Of a stretch of DNA of 64,000 bases, positions 54,659 to 62,886 are shown in pieces; positions within the stretch are counted from its first letter, which is position 1; every line of letters begins with the position of its first letter. The stretch comes from Flavobacterium sp. ov086. Lineage in GTDB: Bacteria; Bacteroidota; Bacteroidia; Flavobacteriales; Flavobacteriaceae. The notes under the pieces were generated by a model. That model ran no database searches and was not told the DNA's origin. It worked only from the letters and a program-made list of their open reading frames with translations. The translations under genes were made by a program, and so were the position numbers. The stretch lies in the NCBI RefSeq assembly GCF_900187965.1, contig NZ_FZNL01000024.1, positions 1 to 64,000 on the forward strand, written 5' to 3'.

Positions 54659-55483
54659 TTGAAAAAACGAAATGTTGAATTGGTCATCCTTTCAGATGTC
54701 CATTTGGGAACTTACGGAAGTCACGCTAAAGAATTAAACAACTATCTATCAAGCATTAAACCAAAAACATTAGTCTTAAATGGTGATATTATTGATGCTT
54801 GGCAATTTAGAAAATCCTATTTCCCAAAAGCGCACTTAAGAGTCATTCAACGCATTATAGGGATGGCTTCGAAAGGTACAAAGGTGTATTATATTACTGG
54901 AAACCATGATGAAATCCTTCGAAAATTCAGTGATATGAATATGGGAAATTTTGCTTTAGTCGATAAATTAGTTTTAGAATTAGACGACAAAAAAGCATGG
55001 ATTTTTCACGGAGACGTTTTTGACGCTTCTGTTCAGCACTCCAAATGGATTGCTAAACTTGGAGGTTTAGGTTACGATTATCTAATTCTTACCAATCGTT
55101 TTGCAAATTGGTGTCTGGCAAAACTAGGAAGAGAACCTTATTCATTCTCTAAAAAAATTAAAGCGAGCGTAAAAAAGGCTGTAAAATTCATTTCAGATTT
55201 CGAAACTACTGCAACAGATTTAGCGATCGAAAAAAAATATGATTATGTAATTTGCGGACACATTCACGAACCAAAAATCATTACCAAAGAGAATAAACAC
55301 GGATCTACTTTATATCTAAATTCGGGAGATTGGGTCGAAAACCTGACCGCTTTAGAGTACCACAAAAAGCGTTGGAAATTATATTCATACGCTGAAAGTA
55401 ATTTTACTGAAGAAGAAAATCTTTTTGAAATGGAAGACATTTTAAGTTCACAATTAATTTCTTCAATTATCCTGAACAAATAA
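54659..55483 (+). CDS. LpxH-like metallophosphoesterase
   Basis: 274 residues from a TTG at 54659 (start 'KKRNVELVILSDVHLGTYGS' after the initiator); an earlier TTG at 54635 gives 282. No ATG is available before the first metal motif. Calcineurin-type motifs are complete: 'DVHLG', 'NGDIIDAW', 'TGNHDE', 'FHGDVFD' and 'CGHIHEP'. It resembles the UDP-2,3-diacylglucosamine hydrolase group of lipid A synthesis, but its size and helical insert also fit related phosphoesterases in Flavobacteriia. The exact substrate is uncertain. Confidence 0.86.
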   Translation: MKKRNVELVILSDVHLGTYGSHAKELNNYLSSIKPKTLVLNGDIIDAWQFRKSYFPKAHLRVIQRIIGMASKGTKVYYITGNHDEILRKFSDMNMGNFALVDKLVLELDDKKAWIFHGDVFDASVQHSKWIAKLGGLGYDYLILTNRFANWCLAKLGREPYSFSKKIKASVKKAVKFISDFETTATDLAIEKKYDYVICGHIHEPKIITKENKHGSTLYLNSGDWVENLTALEYHKKRWKLYSYAESNFTEEENLFEMEDILSSQLISSIILNK

Positions 55484-55642
55484 CACTATAATTCTTAAAA
55501 CACTCTGATTATAACAGATAACACTATTTTCATGAAATTTCATTGGTTTCAAAAATGTGAATTATATAACAATTTCAAATAATTTTATACGTTTGAGAAT
55601 GGTATCCCACATTACATTTGAAGAAAATTAATAACCAATTTT

Positions 55643-56140
55643 ATGAAAAAAATAATTTTATCAGCCATTATGCTATTAGGATTAGCGTTTACGGCTCAAT
55701 CACAAGAAATTTCGAAAAACGCTTTAGGAATCCGTTTAGGAGACAATAACGGTTTTGGCGGGGAAGTATCCTATCAATTGGGTTTAAACCAAAAAAATAG
55801 ACTTGAATTTGATTTAGGATGGAGAAACAGTAGTGATGTAGATGCAATTAAAGGTGTTGCCCTTTATCAATGGGTTTGGAATATTGATGGTGGTTTTAAC
55901 TGGTATGCTGGTGTTGGTGGAGGATTAGCAGCTTGGGATCACGATTATTACAACAACAACTACAAATATAATGATAGTGGAACTTATGTATTTGCTGCAG
56001 GAGATATTGGTATTGAATATAGATTTAGTGAAGCACCAATTACACTTTCATTAGATGCAAGACCAGAAATTGGTTCCGGATATTATGACGATGACAACTT
56101 TGGATTTGACGTTGGATTAGGCGTTAAGTTTAGATTCTAA
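55643..56140 (+). CDS. Small outer membrane beta-barrel protein
   Basis: 165 residues: signal peptide (about 1-20, 'GLAFTAQSQ'), then eight-strand-type alternating sequence with many Gly and aromatic residues ('GFGGEVSYQLGL', 'RLEFDLGWR', 'WNIDGGFNWYAGVGGGLA', 'YVFAAGDIGIEYRF') and a C-terminal phenylalanine ('VGLGVKFRF'), the usual barrel end. Function unknown; such proteins are often stress- or envelope-related. Single gene with a strong terminator. Confidence 0.88.
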   Translation: MKKIILSAIMLLGLAFTAQSQEISKNALGIRLGDNNGFGGEVSYQLGLNQKNRLEFDLGWRNSSDVDAIKGVALYQWVWNIDGGFNWYAGVGGGLAAWDHDYYNNNYKYNDSGTYVFAAGDIGIEYRFSEAPITLSLDARPEIGSGYYDDDNFGFDVGLGVKFRF

Positions 56141-56156
56141 ATAAAAAATAATTACA

Positions 56157-56192
56157 TAAAAAAACCTGTCGCATTAACGACAGGTTTTTTTT
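56157..56192 (+). terminator. Intrinsic terminator after the barrel gene
   Basis: 'aaaacctgtcg' with its complement (inner stem 56165-56171 / 56178-56184) and eight T on the + strand. Confidence 0.92.
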
Positions 56193-56205
56193 ATGTATTA
56201 TCAAT

Positions 56206-56256
56206 CTGAGCGAAGTCGAAGCCCTCGCAAGCTTTCAAGTCTTCGACTTCGCTCAC
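56206..56256. repeat. Palindromic element 'tgagcgaagtcgaag'
   Basis: 56207-56221 and 56241-56255 are perfect 15-base inverted copies around a 19-base loop. This wording is typical of a high-copy palindromic repeat in flavobacterial genomes. It lies between convergent genes. Confidence 0.75.
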
Positions 56257-56286
56257 GGTATTATTTCGAGCCTGACATAAAATTTA

Positions 56287-56709
56287 TTACTTGATAATAA
56301 TATCCTTTTTAGAATGTATTTTCACAACCGTATAAGGATATGTAATCACCTGCATTACCATTGCATCCGGAGCAGGATTATTTTCTTTCACAGTAATGAT
56401 AATATTTTTATCCGTTTCCTCTACTTTCTCAACACCAATAGAATATCCGCCAGTGTTTTTCTCCCCCATATTCAGGATAACATAATTTGAATTACCAATA
56501 TCTGTCTGTTTCATTTTACTTGTCAAAAGCGGATCATTTTCCAACATTTTGATTTCATTAGGTTCAGTCAGAATCTCAAAAAACTTGATGTTTCCTCCCC
56601 CATCAGATTGCTCTGTCAAAACTTCGTATAAAACCTTTGAATCTGATGTCTTTTTTACTCCACAAGAAACGAGTAGCAAAACTACTAAGGCCGAAATTAT
56701 TTTTTTCAT
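56287..56709 (-). CDS. Lipoprotein of unknown function, downstream of bshA
   Basis: 140 residues with a lipoprotein signal ending 'VVLLLVSC' (Cys16). The mature part is beta-rich, with 'NSNYVILNMGEKNTGGYSIG', a PrcB-like 'GGY.I' strand pair, and ends 'TVVKIHSKKDIIIK'. The PrcB-type (protease-complex-associated) resemblance is tentative. It starts 11 bases after the bshA stop, so it is cotranscribed. Confidence 0.78.
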   Translation of the reverse strand: MKKIISALVVLLLVSCGVKKTSDSKVLYEVLTEQSDGGGNIKFFEILTEPNEIKMLENDPLLTSKMKQTDIGNSNYVILNMGEKNTGGYSIGVEKVEETDKNIIITVKENNPAPDAMVMQVITYPYTVVKIHSKKDIIIK

Positions 56710-56720
56710 TTATCTTTATT

Positions 56721-57872
56721 TTAAGATTGCTGTTTCTCTGCCTTATAATCATCAATTGCTCTTTGATACAAAGCCTCATATTTAGGTAGAATATTTTTGA
56801 TATCAAACTTCTTCGCTACTTCAAGCGCATTTGCCTTAAACTTATTCAGAGTTTCATCATCTTTTAGGATTTTAATTGCATTTGCAGCCATTTCCTCCAC
56901 ATTTCCAACATTGCTCAAATATCCTGAATAACCATCAAAATTAACTTCAGGCAAACCACCGGAATTACTCGAAATCACAGGAACTCCGCAAGCCATCGCT
57001 TCCAGTGCTGCCAAACCAAAACTTTCTGTTTCTGACGGAAGTAAAAATAAATCTGTCAGACATAAGATTTTATCAATTTCATTACTATTTCCAAAGAAAA
57101 TCACCTTGTCGTAAATTCCTAATTCCATACATAAAATCTCCGCTTTTTCTTTTTCCGGTCCATCACCAACCATCATTAATTTAGCAGGCATTACTTTCTG
57201 AATATTATAGAAAATCTTAATAATATCCGGAATACGTTTTACCTTTCTAAAATTACTGATATGAGTAATGATACGCTCATTTTCCTTCGCCATTACATAA
57301 CGATGACAAGGCTCTTGCGGGTCTTTTCTGACTTTATCCAATTCAATAAAATTTGGAATTACCCTAATCTTATTTTTGATTTTAAACAACTTCAAAGTAT
57401 CATCTTTCAGACTCTGAGAAACTGAAGTCACATAATCCGATTTATTGATACTAAAAGTTACTGCAGGTTTATAAAACGGGTGATTTCCAACCAGCGTAAT
57501 ATCCGTTCCGTGAAGTGTTGTAATCATCGGAAGATTAATTCCTTCATTTTTCAGCATTTGCTTTGCCATATACCCCGCATATGCGTGAGGAATAGCATAA
57601 TGCACATGAAGCACTTCGATTTTATACAATTTCACCATATCAACCAATTTACTTGACAAAGCCAACTCATAAGGCTGATAATGAAAAAGTGGATATTCCG
57701 GAACGTTTACTTCGTGATAATGAACATTAGGATTCAAAAGTGCCAACCTAACCGGCTGACTATAAGTAATAAAATGTATTTCGTGTCCGCGTCTGGCTAA
57801 TTCAAGGCCTAATTCTGTAGCAACTACACCACTACCGCCAAATGTCGGATAACAAACTATAGCTATTTTCAT
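56721..57872 (-). CDS. bshA: N-acetyl-alpha-D-glucosaminyl L-malate synthase
   Basis: 383 residues, a GT4-family glycosyltransferase. The opening 'MKIAIVCYPTFGGSGVVATE', 'GHEIHFITYSQPVRL', 'VLHVHYAIPHAYAGYMAKQM', 'TTLHGTDITLVG' and 'LLPSETESFGLAALEAMACG' match BshA. It joins UDP-GlcNAc and L-malate, the first step of bacillithiol synthesis, a low-molecular thiol found in many Bacteroidota. bshB and bshC are not in the window. Confidence 0.95.
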   Translation of the reverse strand: MKIAIVCYPTFGGSGVVATELGLELARRGHEIHFITYSQPVRLALLNPNVHYHEVNVPEYPLFHYQPYELALSSKLVDMVKLYKIEVLHVHYAIPHAYAGYMAKQMLKNEGINLPMITTLHGTDITLVGNHPFYKPAVTFSINKSDYVTSVSQSLKDDTLKLFKIKNKIRVIPNFIELDKVRKDPQEPCHRYVMAKENERIITHISNFRKVKRIPDIIKIFYNIQKVMPAKLMMVGDGPEKEKAEILCMELGIYDKVIFFGNSNEIDKILCLTDLFLLPSETESFGLAALEAMACGVPVISSNSGGLPEVNFDGYSGYLSNVGNVEEMAANAIKILKDDETLNKFKANALEVAKKFDIKNILPKYEALYQRAIDDYKAEKQQS

Positions 57873-58371
57873 GTATTAAATTTAGTTCTACGAAAGTACT
57901 CAAAAATCACGTTTAATTGAAGTTTTAGATTGTTAGATTTTTGTGAATATTAGTCCGCAGATTATTAGATTGTTAGACTAACTTAGAATTTTAGACTAGC
58001 TTAGAATTCAAGATTACTGAATTTTAGAATCATGATAAATCCAGTAGAAATCTCAAGATCTTCAACCAAACTCATAATTCATAACTTGTAATTCCTCATT
58101 ATTTTCAGGAGCAGAAAAATTAATTTTCAAAAAAAGCTTTTGTCCCGCTGTCCACTATATCTTTTATGGTGAACCCCACCATAAAAGGATACCACTCCCA
58201 TCGGGGCTAGATTAGAAGCTTTTGGTTTTATAAGATCTTTTCTTCCCGAAACCTCGGGATAAAAACCTGTCCCTTTTGTCGCAATTCCTCTTTGTCAAAG
58301 TTTTGAACTTTGACAAAGATTTTCACAATATGTCGTAAAACTAAACGCAACTTTTACTACCATCTAAAAAA
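57873..58371. repeat. Gap with mixed dispersed repeats
   Basis: The region begins with repeated 'tagattgttaga' / 'acttagaattttaga' units (57925-58030), similar to 7838-7880. It then has a family B hairpin copy (58137-58210) and a strong palindrome 'ctttgtcaaagtt' (58289-58301 with 58305-58317). No coding potential recognised. Confidence 0.6.
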
Positions 58372-58407
58372 CAAAAAAAGGCACAAAAACTAAATTTTGC
58401 ACCTTTC
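58372..58407 (-). terminator. Intrinsic terminator of the 160-residue gene
   Basis: The minus strand reads 'aaaggtgcaaaa', loop, 'ttttgtgccttttttt'. It is 20 bases past the stop. Confidence 0.85.
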
Positions 58408-58427
58408 AAATATTATATAAATTTCTT

Positions 58428-58910
58428 TTAGAAAAATCTGCTATGCCAGCTATCAGCAGCAGGAACTTCCCAAGATTCATTGTATTCTTCAATATTGTTT
58501 ACAAGATTATTGAAAACAATTGTATTCTCAGAAACCGATTTATCTTTAACCATTTTCTTGAAATCAATCAATGGTTTGTGTGCGATATGCTCACCAAGTT
58601 TAAAAGTAACGTTCATTTTATCTAACAGATCAACGTTGTACTTTTTCTCTAAACTCTGAATAAACTCTACCGAACTATCGATAGAACATCCTGTAGCTGC
58701 TTGTACATCTTGATTTACAGCCAAAATAATGAATCGGTTGTATTTCAATTGATACGAAGCTTCTAAACTCGTTCCGTGTGCTGCCCAGCCTTCAACGAAA
58801 GCTTTCAGGTCAGTTTCTATTTCAGAAAATTCTTCCTCAGAAAACTTTCTGTTTGATTGATAAATCCAAATTCTGGATTCACCAGGTAAATCTTCAAAAG
58901 GTATATACAT
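58428..58910 (-). CDS. Conserved flavobacterial protein often named 'ABC transporter ATPase' (no ATPase motifs)
   Basis: 160 residues from 'MYIPFEDLPGESRIWIYQSN'; an ATG 39 bases upstream gives a lysine-rich extension. Soluble, no signal. Other conserved-looking blocks are 'FVEGWAAHGTSLEASYQLKY', 'AATGCSIDSSVEFIQSLEKK' and 'SWEVPAADSWHSRFF'. There is no Walker A, signature or Walker B, so the common database name is not supported. It lies next to genes for Fe-S and exported proteins on the same strand. Function unknown. Confidence 0.85.
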   Translation of the reverse strand: MYIPFEDLPGESRIWIYQSNRKFSEEEFSEIETDLKAFVEGWAAHGTSLEASYQLKYNRFIILAVNQDVQAATGCSIDSSVEFIQSLEKKYNVDLLDKMNVTFKLGEHIAHKPLIDFKKMVKDKSVSENTIVFNNLVNNIEEYNESWEVPAADSWHSRFF

Positions 58911-58996
58911 TTTAATCTTTCTTTTAGTTTTTTTTGTTTCAAGTTTCAAGTTTCAGGTTAAAACCTTTGAACCTTTGCAACTTTGAACCTCAAATT

Positions 58997-59599
58997 TTAC
59001 TGTTTCTCTATTTTGGTAAGAATTTTAAAATACCTGAATTCTTTGGCTTTTGAATCAAACAACTCAATCTCAGTGTAACTTACCTTAAGCTTATCTTTTT
59101 TCTTAATTTCATTATTAGTCAGCAATGGAGCCGTATCAAAAGAATCTAATAAAAGAAAACTATAATTTCTACCAGTTTGATCTTTTAATTGCAAAGTCAC
59201 AAACTGCTCCCATTTAATATCAATTACTTCACCAGAAACAAAAGAATCCTCTTTCTCAACTTCTTTCTCTTCTTTTATAGCACTTCTTCCTAATTCTATA
59301 ATTACATTAGGACATACTTGCATCATTTTTATAGCTACATTTTCTCCTAACTTAGTCATACCTTCTACATCCGAAAAATCAACTTTCTCTGAAGGCTTAA
59401 ACTCCGACATATGATCTGTATAACTTTTAATCATACATACTCCTACTTCAGTTTTAAAATCTGCAGCAGATAAATTCGGGTCTTTGGCTTTTTTAGTTTC
59501 TAAACATTGACAAGTTTCTTTTGCAATAACTTCCAGAACATCTTGAGAATAAGATGCCACACTACAAAGCAAAACAACTAATAAAAATATTTTCTTCAT
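58997..59599 (-). CDS. Exported protein, unknown function
   Basis: 200 residues from 'MKKIFLLVVLLCSVASYSQ', a good signal peptide; the longer start overlaps the preceding gene. The mature part has 'ETCQCLETKKAKDPNLSAAD', 'VGVCMIKSY' and a beta-rich OB-like C-terminus ('GEVIDIKWEQFVTLQLKDQT', 'FRYFKILTKIEKQ'). Four cysteines occur in its N-terminal half. It starts two bases after the Fe-S protein stop, so it is cotranscribed. Confidence 0.8.
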   Translation of the reverse strand: MKKIFLLVVLLCSVASYSQDVLEVIAKETCQCLETKKAKDPNLSAADFKTEVGVCMIKSYTDHMSEFKPSEKVDFSDVEGMTKLGENVAIKMMQVCPNVIIELGRSAIKEEKEVEKEDSFVSGEVIDIKWEQFVTLQLKDQTGRNYSFLLLDSFDTAPLLTNNEIKKKDKLKVSYTEIELFDSKAKEFRYFKILTKIEKQ

Positions 59600-59600
59600 A

Positions 59601-60392
59601 TTACAAATCCTGCGCATTAGCAATTAGCTCCGCAATATCCATTACTTTTACCTGCCCTTCTTTTTCCTGATGTTTAATTCCATCTGTCAACATTGTATTA
59701 CAAAATGGGCAACCTGCTGCAATAATATCCGGTTTTACTTCTAATGCATCTTCGGTACGCAACACATTTACTTCTTTGTTTCCTGGTTCAGCATCTTTAA
59801 ACATTTGTGCTCCACCTGCTCCACAACACAAGCCATTTGCTTTTGAACGCTTCATTTCGACTAATTCAACATCAAGTTTCTGAATCAAATCTCTTGGAGC
59901 TTCATAAACTTTATTTGCTCTTCCTAAATAACAAGGATCGTGAAAAGTAATTTTCTTTCCTTTAAATTGCCCGCCTTCAACTGTCAATCTTCCATCATCT
60001 ATTAATGACTTTAAAAACTCAGTATGATGAATTACTTCATATTGACCTCCTAATTCAGGATACTCATTTTTTAAAGTATTAAAACAATGCGGACAAGCCG
60101 TTACGATTTTTTTAGCTTCATATGCATTCAAAACCTCGATATTCATCATGGCTTGCATTTGAAACAAAAATTCATTTCCGGCACGTTTTGCAGGATCTCC
60201 GGTACAACTCTCTTCAGTACCTAATACTGCAAATGAAACATTGGTACGATTTAAGATTCGCACAAATGCTTTTGTAATTTTTTTTGCTCTATCATCAAAA
60301 CTCCCTGCGCAACCAACCCAAAATAAAACTTCCGGTTGTGTTCCCTGGGCTAGCATTTCAGCCATTGTTGGCACTACTAAACTTTCTGACAT
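59601..60392 (-). CDS. Cysteine-rich (Fe-S)-binding oxidoreductase subunit, CCG-domain (HdrB/LutA-like)
   Basis: 263 residues. Two CCG-type domains: 'WVGCAGSFDDRAKK' with 'VTACPHCFNTLKNEYP', and 'FHDPCYLGR' with 'GLCCGAGGAQMF' and 'AAGCPFCNTML'. These bind 4Fe-4S clusters in HdrB, LutA and GlpC relatives. The membrane Fe-S protein gene lies 141 bases upstream on the same strand. Together they resemble a membrane-bound electron-transfer module conserved across Bacteroidota. The donor and acceptor are unknown. Confidence 0.92.
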   Translation of the reverse strand: MSESLVVPTMAEMLAQGTQPEVLFWVGCAGSFDDRAKKITKAFVRILNRTNVSFAVLGTEESCTGDPAKRAGNEFLFQMQAMMNIEVLNAYEAKKIVTACPHCFNTLKNEYPELGGQYEVIHHTEFLKSLIDDGRLTVEGGQFKGKKITFHDPCYLGRANKVYEAPRDLIQKLDVELVEMKRSKANGLCCGAGGAQMFKDAEPGNKEVNVLRTEDALEVKPDIIAAGCPFCNTMLTDGIKHQEKEGQVKVMDIAELIANAQDL

Positions 60393-60533
60393 CTTCTTTT
60401 GTTGTTAAATCGGTTAATTGTTAATTTGGTTAATCGCTCTCTTGCAATAACCCTTTCGCTAACATTAACACAGAAATTTATTTTATTAATCCATTCAACG
60501 GTTAAACAAATAACCAATTAAACGGTTTTCGTT

Positions 60534-61865
60534 TTAGTTTTCGTTTTTCCAGTTCAATCTGTCTTGCTGGCTATATTGCCAAGGCGCTCCATTATTTTCA
60601 ATGTTTGTCATCATGGCATTCAATGACATTGGAGCAGCACTTTGTTCCATAACCAAGTAACGACGCATATCCATAATAATAGACAACGGGCTAATGTTTA
60701 CAGGACATTCCTCAACACAAGCATTACATGAAGTACATGCCCATAATTCTTCAGGCGTGATATAATCGTTCAATAATGTTTTATTATCCGGAACAAAAAC
60801 ACCTTTATTGGCATCAATATTTTTTCCAACTTCTTGCAAACGATCTCTTGTATCCATCATAATTTTACGAGGAGACAACTTTTTACCCGTTTGGTTTGCT
60901 GGACAAGACGATGTACAACGTCCACATTCTGTACAAGTATAAGCGTTTAGTAATTGTACCCAGTTTAAATCCTGAACATCACTAGCTCCAAATTTACTTG
61001 GAACAGCATTTTCATCCACAGGAGCGGCTGCAAACGGATCTGCATTTGGATCCATCATTAATTTAACCTCTTTAGTTACTGATTCTAAATTATCAAACTG
61101 TCCTTCCGGATTTAAGTTTGCAAAATAAGTATTTGGGAAAGCTAAAAGTATGTGTAAATGTTTTGAGAAGTATAAATAGTTCATAAAAACTAAAATACCG
61201 GCGATATGCAACCACCAGAATACTTCAAACAACAAAACAACCAATTCGTTTGACATTCCATTAAAAATTGGCGCTATAAACTGACTCACCGGAAAACTTC
61301 CTGCTTTATGAAAAACTCCACCAGGAACATTTTGCAAATGAAGATCAGAAGCATTCATTAACAGAAACAAAATCATCAAAACTGTTTCAAAATACAAGAT
61401 ATAATTGGCATCACTTCTAGGAAAACCATTTAAATCAGGATTAATGAAACGTTTTAATTTAATGACATTTCTTCTAATCCAGAAAACGGTAACAGCAAAA
61501 ATCACAAGTAGTGCTAATATCTCAAAAGAAGCAATCAAAATATCATAAACAACACCTAAATAAGGCGCAAAAACTCTATGCGTCCCTATTAAACCGTCGA
61601 TTATGATTTCGAGTAATTCGATATTAATAATTATAAATCCAACATATACGAAAATATGAAGTATTCCAGCTACAGGGCGTCTCACCATTTTTGATTGCCC
61701 AAGAGCAATCAATGCCATGTTTTTCCATCGTGCTTTAGAATTATCTTTTCGATTTACATCTACTCCTAAATTAATATTTCGGATGATTTTTTTTACGCTC
61801 GATGCAAAAAAACCGAAACCAACAATTAGAAGTATAGCGAACAAAATATTATCTAAATAACTCAT
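60534..61865 (-). CDS. Membrane protein with 4Fe-4S dicluster domain (HdrE/NarI + HdrC-like)
   Basis: 443 residues. About six membrane helices in the first 260 residues with well-placed histidines ('GILHIFVYVGFIIINIE', 'WWLHIAGILVFMNYLYFSKH') that could ligate haem b. Then a dicluster ferredoxin-like domain: 'CTECGRCTSSCPANQTG' and 'CTSCNACVEECPVNISP'. It is likely to take electrons to or from the quinone pool and work with the CCG-domain protein encoded next. The gene begins five bases after the MCE gene stop. Confidence 0.92.
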   Translation of the reverse strand: MSYLDNILFAILLIVGFGFFASSVKKIIRNINLGVDVNRKDNSKARWKNMALIALGQSKMVRRPVAGILHIFVYVGFIIINIELLEIIIDGLIGTHRVFAPYLGVVYDILIASFEILALLVIFAVTVFWIRRNVIKLKRFINPDLNGFPRSDANYILYFETVLMILFLLMNASDLHLQNVPGGVFHKAGSFPVSQFIAPIFNGMSNELVVLLFEVFWWLHIAGILVFMNYLYFSKHLHILLAFPNTYFANLNPEGQFDNLESVTKEVKLMMDPNADPFAAAPVDENAVPSKFGASDVQDLNWVQLLNAYTCTECGRCTSSCPANQTGKKLSPRKIMMDTRDRLQEVGKNIDANKGVFVPDNKTLLNDYITPEELWACTSCNACVEECPVNISPLSIIMDMRRYLVMEQSAAPMSLNAMMTNIENNGAPWQYSQQDRLNWKNEN

Positions 61866-61870
61866 TCTAA

Positions 61871-62836
61871 TTAATTTTTAGTTGTTGTGTTAGCTTCTTC
61901 AGTTGGTGCTACATATGGTTTGTTTTTCTTTCCAAAAAGAGAAACATTTACATAACGTGTTGGGTAAAGACGAACGTCCTGTAATAACAACTCTAACTCT
62001 TTTGAAGTTTTAGACAAGTTATTATACAAAGCGTCATCACTTAATAATTTACCGGCAGTACCTTTTCCTGAGTTTAAGTTACTCATGAGATTATCAACTT
62101 TAGCCAAAGTCTGATTTAAGTTTCGAACTGTTTTTCCTAAATCGGCTTTATTTAAAGAATCTGATATCTTATTAAAGTTACTTGACATTTTATTAAAGTT
62201 TGTTACAACTCCATTAATTTGTCCTTTATTAGTATCTAAAATAGTATTAAGACTTCCTGAAGCTTTATGAAACTGCTCCATTGTCTGACTCAATTCTGCT
62301 AATGATTTTTTTAAATTTTCCTGTCCTTGTTTATCTAAAACATTGTTCAGTCCTGAAACCAACGTATTAATATTAGCAAGCATTACGTCTAATTTTTGCT
62401 GAATTGGCTCTATTTTACCTCCTAAAGATTCTGTTAATCCCAATTCAACTTTAGATCCTAAAGTTTGTCCGTCTTCTGCTGGTTCTTTATCCGCCAGATT
62501 AGGAATAATCTTGATCTGTTTTCCCCCTATTAAACTTGGAGAATACAAAGATGCCTGGCTTGATTTTGAGATTGGAAAATCTGTTTTTAACTGAAGTTCA
62601 ACTAATAATTTACCTGTTACTTCACTAATTGTGATTTTATTTACCTTACCAATAACAAGTCCGTTTATGGTAACTGGTGCTGATGCTGACAAATCCTCAA
62701 CATTATCATACTCTGCATATAATGTTTTGTAATTTGTAAAAAGGTCTCTGCCTTTTAAAAAACTATAGCCCCAAATAAATAATAAAATTGACGCGATGAC
62801 TAAAATAGCCGTTTTAATTTCTCTTGTTAGTTTCAA
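61871..62836 (-). CDS. MCE/MlaD-family lipid-transport protein
   Basis: 321 residues. One N-terminal membrane helix ('TAILVIASILLFIWGYSFL', about 9-27), then the MCE domain (about 35-115: 'YKTLYAEYDNVEDLSASAPV', 'INGLVIGKVNKI', 'LIGGKQIKI'), then a long helical tail with Asn/Ser-rich coiled-coil segments. MCE proteins pass phospholipids between membranes. The ATPase and permease partners are not adjacent. Its gene is between an amidase and the Fe-S proteins, a cluster order common in Flavobacteriia. Confidence 0.93.
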   Translation of the reverse strand: MKLTREIKTAILVIASILLFIWGYSFLKGRDLFTNYKTLYAEYDNVEDLSASAPVTINGLVIGKVNKITISEVTGKLLVELQLKTDFPISKSSQASLYSPSLIGGKQIKIIPNLADKEPAEDGQTLGSKVELGLTESLGGKIEPIQQKLDVMLANINTLVSGLNNVLDKQGQENLKKSLAELSQTMEQFHKASGSLNTILDTNKGQINGVVTNFNKMSSNFNKISDSLNKADLGKTVRNLNQTLAKVDNLMSNLNSGKGTAGKLLSDDALYNNLSKTSKELELLLQDVRLYPTRYVNVSLFGKKNKPYVAPTEEANTTTKN

Positions 62837-62886
62837 AATTCTAAGTGTTTCTACAAAATTAATATAAATATTCGAACAAAAGACTA

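Noticed and set aside
58428-58949. The name 'ABC transporter ATPase'
   Set aside because: No Walker A, signature or Walker B motif is present in the protein.
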